Below are positions 6,836-10,162 of a stretch of 10,162 nt of DNA, in pieces. The stretch is taken from the NCBI GenBank assembly GCA_947630585.1, contig CANRIE010000117.1, positions 1 to 10,162 on the forward strand. The letters are read 5' to 3'. Positions within the stretch are counted from its first letter, which is position 1. Each line of letters begins with the position of its first letter. A program made the translations under genes and the position numbers. The notes beneath the pieces were generated by a model. It saw nothing but the letters and a program-made list of their open reading frames with translations, was not told the origin of the DNA and made no database searches. The DNA comes from an uncultured Bacilli bacterium. GTDB taxonomy: Bacteria; Bacillota_I; Bacilli_A; RF39; UBA660.

Positions 6836-6843
6836 GCTATAAT
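6814..6843 (+). promoter_or_regulatory. Consensus sigma-A promoter of the first LRR paralog
   Basis: TTGACA (6814-6819) and TATAAT (6838-6843) are both perfect, with an 18-base spacer. The block is closely copied in front of the second paralog: GTTTGACAATAT and TTTGCTATAATATAG are identical in both. The -10 box ends 25 bases before the start codon at 6869, so the untranslated leader is only about 18-20 bases. Confidence 0.85.
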
Positions 6844-6868
6844 ATAGCCCGAATTGATGGTGTTACTT

Positions 6869-8251
6869 ATGAATGAAGATTTAAAGTTAATTAAGAGAAA
6901 ATTTGGAGAAGGAATGGCTCATTTTTGTCGAGATTATTTTCCTAGTCTTTTAGAAACAAAAGGGTTATTACCTAGTTTATTACTTGGAAAATTTGAACCA
7001 AGTAAATCACTTTTTTATGATATAGTAGAATATAGTTTAGAAGAACAATTTAAAAACTTTATTTATAGTTTAGTAAATGTTGAAACTGAGAAAGAAGAAA
7101 AAACAACTAAATCTCCAGAAGAATTAATGGCTATTGCAGGCTATGATTTATATGAATGTAAGACAGAAAGTGACATTCAAAGTTTTAGAAAGTACTATCA
7201 TGAAGGCGAAGAACTTTGTACATTTAGAGGTGGTAGATTAAATAGTTGTTATGTTTTCTTTGCTGTAAAAAGGGACGTTGCTAGTATAAGAAGAGAGAAT
7301 TTTAAAAATCCAAAACGAGAAGATAGATATGGAACAAGTGTTATTAGTATTCAATTTGCAAGAAATTCTACCCATTTATTATCTATAAAAAATCGTTATA
7401 ATCATAGAGTTTCTAATCCTGATGCAACATTCTCAAATAATTTAGATAATATAATATCAGGATTAACTAAAAGTTTTGAGGATTATTACGGAATGAAACA
7501 AATAATTAAACATAGTAATTTTGAAATACCAAACTATGTATTTGCAGGAGATGCTAGATACTATAAATATAATTTTGAAATAAATCTTTTCTACTATTGT
7601 CCTAATAATAGAATAGTTGATACTATGAAAGTTCATCGATTTGACTCTAGTAAGTATATTCTTTTAGATTACTTTATCTTAGATTTAGTTAATAAGAAAA
7701 TATATGTATATGATTCATATATAAAAGATTCCTTCCCTGATACAATAGGTGAAATAGAAAAAACAAGTGTTTTAAAAACTGATTATGGAAAAGAAATTAG
7801 AATAATTAATACAAAGAAAGATTTAATTATTATTAAAATTGATAAAAATAATAGAATAATTGGTTATATAAATGAAAATATTGAAAAAATAGGTTATAAT
7901 TTTTTTAGATGTAGTTTAAATCTACAAGAATTAATTTTACCGAGTGTCAAAGAAATAGGAGATTGTTTTTTAGTTAATAATCAAGTTTTACAAGTATTAA
8001 ATTTAGAAAATGTAAGAAGAATTGGTAATTTTTTCCTTTTTAGTAATCGAAATTTACAAGAGTTAAATTTACCTAATGTAAGAAAAATAGGTAATCGGGC
8101 TCTTTTTGAAAATGAAAATGAATTACTAATACATGCTCCTAATTTATTAGAAGTAGACCCAAGACAAAATAAATTAATATTATTTAAAATTATAGAAGAA
8201 AATAGAAGTATATTAGGAGATGATTGGGTTAAAAAAATATTAAAAAGTTAA
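6869..8251 (+). CDS. Leucine-rich repeat protein of an unassigned family, first tandem paralog
   Basis: This 460-residue protein has three parts. (1) Residues 1 to about 211 are the conserved domain shared with the next gene. It includes KFGEGMAHFCRDYF (11-24), LLETKGLLPSLLL (27-39) and a block (82-211) where I count about 113 of 130 positions identical to the paralog. That block holds AGYDLYECKTESDI, ELCTFRGGRLNSCYVFFAV, YGTSVISIQF and LSIKNRYNHRV. (2) A beta-rich middle (about 212-328) follows, with YFILDLVNKKIYVYD. (3) One degenerate and three clear 22-residue LRR_5/BspA-type repeats (351-416) are capped by a 44-residue tail. There is no signal peptide or membrane helix, so it is probably cytoplasmic. 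A TTG at 6854 would add five residues. I prefer the ATG at 6869 because its product, MNEDLKLIK, aligns with the paralog's MDEDLKLIK and because 6854 lies almost at the predicted transcription start. The ribosome site is weak. I have a vague memory of similar unnamed proteins in gut Bacillota and candidate-phyla bacteria. The function is unknown. Confidence 0.85.
   Translation: MNEDLKLIKRKFGEGMAHFCRDYFPSLLETKGLLPSLLLGKFEPSKSLFYDIVEYSLEEQFKNFIYSLVNVETEKEEKTTKSPEELMAIAGYDLYECKTESDIQSFRKYYHEGEELCTFRGGRLNSCYVFFAVKRDVASIRRENFKNPKREDRYGTSVISIQFARNSTHLLSIKNRYNHRVSNPDATFSNNLDNIISGLTKSFEDYYGMKQIIKHSNFEIPNYVFAGDARYYKYNFEINLFYYCPNNRIVDTMKVHRFDSSKYILLDYFILDLVNKKIYVYDSYIKDSFPDTIGEIEKTSVLKTDYGKEIRIINTKKDLIIIKIDKNNRIIGYINENIEKIGYNFFRCSLNLQELILPSVKEIGDCFLVNNQVLQVLNLENVRRIGNFFLFSNRNLQELNLPNVRKIGNRALFENENELLIHAPNLLEVDPRQNKLILFKIIEENRSILGDDWVKKILKS
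7919..8116 (+). repeat. Three 66-bp (22-residue) LRR_5 units in the first paralog
   Basis: Three contiguous units encode the pattern x-L-x-x-L-x-L-x-x-V-x-x-I-G-x-x-x-L-x-x-N-x: NLQELILPSVKEIG..., VLQVLNLENVRRIG... and NLQELNLPNVRKIG.... A degenerate unit (IGYINENIEKIG...) comes just before. The repeats are clear at protein level and degenerate at DNA level. This is the BspA-like leucine-rich repeat type, which forms a solenoid suited to protein binding. Confidence 0.85.
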
Positions 8252-8262
8252 GTTAGGCGGGT

Positions 8263-8291
8263 TTGACAATATAGTATTTATTTGCTATAAT
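8263..8291 (+). promoter_or_regulatory. Consensus sigma-A promoter of the second LRR paralog
   Basis: Perfect TTGACA (8263-8268) and TATAAT (8286-8291) are 17 bases apart, nearly the same block as in front of the first paralog. The -10 box ends 26 bases before the ATG at 8318, again giving a leader of about 20 bases with no strong ribosome site. No terminator is visible between 8252 and this promoter, so read-through from the first copy is possible. Confidence 0.85.
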
Positions 8292-8317
8292 ATAGGGCAA
8301 TTTAATGAGAAATAAGT

Positions 8318-9961
8318 ATGGATGAAGATTTAAAATTAATTAAGAAGAAATTTGGAGAAGATATGGCTCATTTTTGCCGGGGTTATTTTTCTATTCTTTT
8401 AGAAACTAAGGGGTTATTACCTAGTTTATTACTTAAAAAATTTGAACCAAGTAAATTCTTATATAGTGATTTAGTAAAATTTAATTTAGAAGAGAAGTTT
8501 AAAAATTTTATTTATAGTTTAATAGATGTTGAAAAGAAAAGGGAAGAAACATCAAAATCTCCAGAAGAATTAATGAGCATTGCTGGCTACGATTTATATG
8601 AATGTAAAACAGAAAGTGATATTCAAAGATTTAAAAAATATTATCATGAGGGAGAAGAACTTTGTACATTTAGAGGTGGCAGATTAAATAGTTGTTATGT
8701 TTTCTTTGCGGTAAAACGAGATGTTGATAGTATAAAACGAGAAGACTTTAAAAATCCGAAACGCGAAGACTTATATGGAACAAGTGTCATTAGTATTCAA
8801 TTTTCAAGAGACGAATCACATTTATTATCTATAAAAAATCGTTATAATCATAGAGTTTTTAATCCTGATGCAACTTACTCAAATAACTTAGATAATATAA
8901 TACCAGGATTAATTAAAAGTTTTGAAGAGCATTATGGAATGAAACAAGAAGTTAAATCTCATAACTTTGAAATACCAGGTTATGTTCTTGCAAGTGATGA
9001 TAAGTATTATAAATATAACTCGGAAATAAATAATATTTATTATTGTTCTAATAATATCATTATAGATATTACGGGAGTACATAAATATGATGCTAGTAAA
9101 TATATTATACTTGATTATTTTATCTTAGATTTAGTTAATAAAAGAATTTATTTATATGATGAAAATATAGACGATTCATTTCCCAAAACAATAGGAGAAA
9201 TAGATAAAATATGTGTTTTAAAAACTGATTATGGTAAAGAAATTAGAATAACAAATACAAATAATTTTTTAAGTATTATAAAAATAAATAAATATAATGG
9301 AATAATTAGTTATATAAATGAAAATATTGAAAAAATAGATAATAATTTTTTAGTTTATAATTTAAATTTACAAGATATAAGTTTACTTAATGTAAAAGTA
9401 ATAGGTGATAAATTTCTATTTAATAATATAAGTTTACAAGAAATAGAATTATTAAATGTAGAAAAAATAGGTGATGATTTTTTATCTAACAATGATAGTT
9501 TAAGAAAAATAAGTTTATTAAATATAAGAGAAATAGGTAATTTCTTTTTAGCAAGTAATAGAAAATTAGAAGAAATAATTATACCAAATGTTAAAGAGAT
9601 AGGAGATAGTTTTTTAACTTTAAATATAACTTTAAGAGAAATAAAAATACCTAATGCCCTAAAAATAGGAGATTTTTTTCTATCTCATAATATATATTTA
9701 AAAGAGATAGATTTAACAAGTGTTAAAGTAATAGGCAATTTTTTTCTTGGAAATAACATGAATTTAAAAGAAATAAATTTACCAAATGTAGAAAGGATAG
9801 AAGGAGGATTTTTCTATAGTAATAAAAGTTTAGAAATTATAATTGCTCCTAAATTATTAGCAGTTCATCCTTATCAAAGACAAATCAAATTATTTAAAAT
9901 TGAAAAAGATAATAGAAAAAAATTAGAGAGAAAAGAGAATAAGAGATTATTGAAAAAATAA
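8318..9961 (+). CDS. Leucine-rich repeat protein of an unassigned family, second tandem paralog
   Basis: This 547-residue paralog of the preceding gene has the same three parts. The conserved N-terminal domain (1 to about 210) carries KFGEDMAHFCRGYF, ELCTFRGGRLNSCYVFFAV and LSIKNRYNHRV with the same cysteines (20, 96, 116 and 126). The beta-rich middle is more diverged (about 211-327). The LRR_5 array holds one degenerate and seven clear 22-residue units (350-503) and is followed by a 44-residue cap and basic tail. The four extra units (88 residues), less one residue deleted in the N-terminal linker, account exactly for the 87-residue difference from the first copy. There is no signal peptide or membrane helix. 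The start ATG gives MDEDLKLIKK, matching the paralog. The ribosome site is weak (only GAGA nearby), as in the first copy. The function is unknown. The solenoid suggests protein binding, with the conserved N-terminal domain as the likely active or signalling part; that split is inference. Confidence 0.88.
   Translation: MDEDLKLIKKKFGEDMAHFCRGYFSILLETKGLLPSLLLKKFEPSKFLYSDLVKFNLEEKFKNFIYSLIDVEKKREETSKSPEELMSIAGYDLYECKTESDIQRFKKYYHEGEELCTFRGGRLNSCYVFFAVKRDVDSIKREDFKNPKREDLYGTSVISIQFSRDESHLLSIKNRYNHRVFNPDATYSNNLDNIIPGLIKSFEEHYGMKQEVKSHNFEIPGYVLASDDKYYKYNSEINNIYYCSNNIIIDITGVHKYDASKYIILDYFILDLVNKRIYLYDENIDDSFPKTIGEIDKICVLKTDYGKEIRITNTNNFLSIIKINKYNGIISYINENIEKIDNNFLVYNLNLQDISLLNVKVIGDKFLFNNISLQEIELLNVEKIGDDFLSNNDSLRKISLLNIREIGNFFLASNRKLEEIIIPNVKEIGDSFLTLNITLREIKIPNALKIGDFFLSHNIYLKEIDLTSVKVIGNFFLGNNMNLKEINLPNVERIEGGFFYSNKSLEIIIAPKLLAVHPYQRQIKLFKIEKDNRKKLERKENKRLLKK
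9365..9826 (+). repeat. Seven 66-bp (22-residue) LRR_5 units in the second paralog
   Basis: Seven contiguous units fill residues 350-503 without any break in the 22-residue period: NLQDISL..., SLQEIEL..., SLRKISL..., KLEEIII..., TLREIKI..., YLKEIDL... and NLKEINL.... Most keep N-V-x-x-I-G-x-x-F-L-x-x-N at the same places; the last has IEGGFF instead. A degenerate unit precedes them and the cap starts SLEIIIAP. The units are tandem at DNA level but diverged in sequence. Confidence 0.9.
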
Positions 9962-10031
9962 ATTTATGATTTAAACTTATTATGATGAGTTAGTCTTCTA
10001 TAATTTTATAAGAAAGAAGTATATATTAATT

Positions 10032-10066
10032 AAACTACTTTTAAAATTATTAAGAGTAGTTTTATT
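10032..10066 (+). terminator. Weak terminator-like hairpin downstream of the LRR paralogs
   Basis: An 8-bp stem, AAACTACT (10032-10039) with AGTAGTTT (10055-10062), encloses a 15-base loop and is followed by a T-rich but broken tract (TTTATTATT). It lies 70 bases after the stop at 9961, the only candidate terminator for the pair. The long loop and short T tract keep confidence low. Confidence 0.35.
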
Positions 10067-10099
10067 ATTGAAAAAATATAAAAAGGGTTACTTCTCAAT

Positions 10100-10149
10100 G
10101 TAAATGCAACTCGCAAATCCTTGATATATAAATCATAGAGTAAATGCAA
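10100..10149. repeat. Pair of 10-bp direct repeats 40 bp apart
   Basis: GTAAATGCAA occurs at 10100-10109 and again at 10140-10149, starting exactly 40 bp apart. Between them is ACTCGCAAATCCTTG, the least AT-rich stretch of this gene-free end. I see no gene in 9962-10162 on either strand beyond short open stretches. The repeats may be protein-binding sites, for example arm sites of a recombinase encoded beyond the window, but that is a guess. Confidence 0.4.
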
Positions 10150-10162
10150 AAAAATGGTAAAA

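Noticed and set aside
6854..6868. TTG start adding five residues to the first LRR paralog
   Set aside because: The extension has no counterpart in the second paralog, starts within about five bases of the predicted transcription start and leaves no room for a ribosome site.
6869..8251. LRR paralog as the AbiEii toxin partner of the AbiEi-like gene
   Set aside because: No nucleotidyltransferase Gly-Ser/Asp-x-Asp pattern is visible, and the paralog has its own promoter rather than being coupled to the upstream gene.
9365..9826. CRISPR array
   Set aside because: The 66-bp periodicity is in-frame coding repeat of a leucine-rich protein, with diverged units and no repeat-spacer pattern.

Overview
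The window is a very AT-rich, gene-dense chromosomal segment from a low-GC Bacillota-type bacterium. The lysine/asparagine/isoleucine-rich proteins, strong AAGGAGG-type ribosome sites and a GerA-type spore germination operon fit an uncultured gut lineage near the Bacilli/'Mollicutes-like' RF39-type groups or the Erysipelotrichia; this placement is inference. TGA is used as a stop (gene ending at 6778, and the ATGA overlap at 4793-4796), so the standard bacterial code applies.

Left part (1-3063, + strand), ordinary chromosome: a VUT/YhhQ-like membrane protein with an unusual basic tail (60-929); an intact HU-type DNA-binding protein (1033-1305) with a terminator overlapping its stop codon; a CCA tRNA nucleotidyltransferase (1356-2441); and a small membrane-anchored protein of unknown function (2485-3063).

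Middle part (3053-6208, - strand): a three-gene spore germination receptor operon in the order GerA-GerC-GerB, with every junction overlapping. GerC and GerB are short for their families. The operon runs tail-to-tail into the 2485-3063 gene with an 11-bp overlap. Upstream, its candidate promoter lies face to face with, and overlaps, the promoter of the next + strand gene.

Right part (6308-10162, + strand), accessory-looking: a lone AbiEi-antitoxin-like protein lacking the usual N-terminal winged helix and any adjacent toxin gene (6308-6778), then two tandem paralogs (6869-8251 and 8318-9961). The paralogs share a highly conserved N-terminal domain that I cannot assign to a named family, a beta-rich middle part, and a C-terminal array of 22-residue BspA/LRR_5-type leucine-rich repeats. 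Each has its own near-identical consensus sigma-A promoter. Their length difference is explained almost exactly by four extra repeat units in the second copy. Neither has a signal peptide or membrane segment, so both are probably cytoplasmic. This duplicated, repeat-variable pair is the most interesting part of the window.

The last 200 bases carry no convincing gene, only a weak terminator-like hairpin and a pair of 10-bp direct repeats exactly 40 bp apart.
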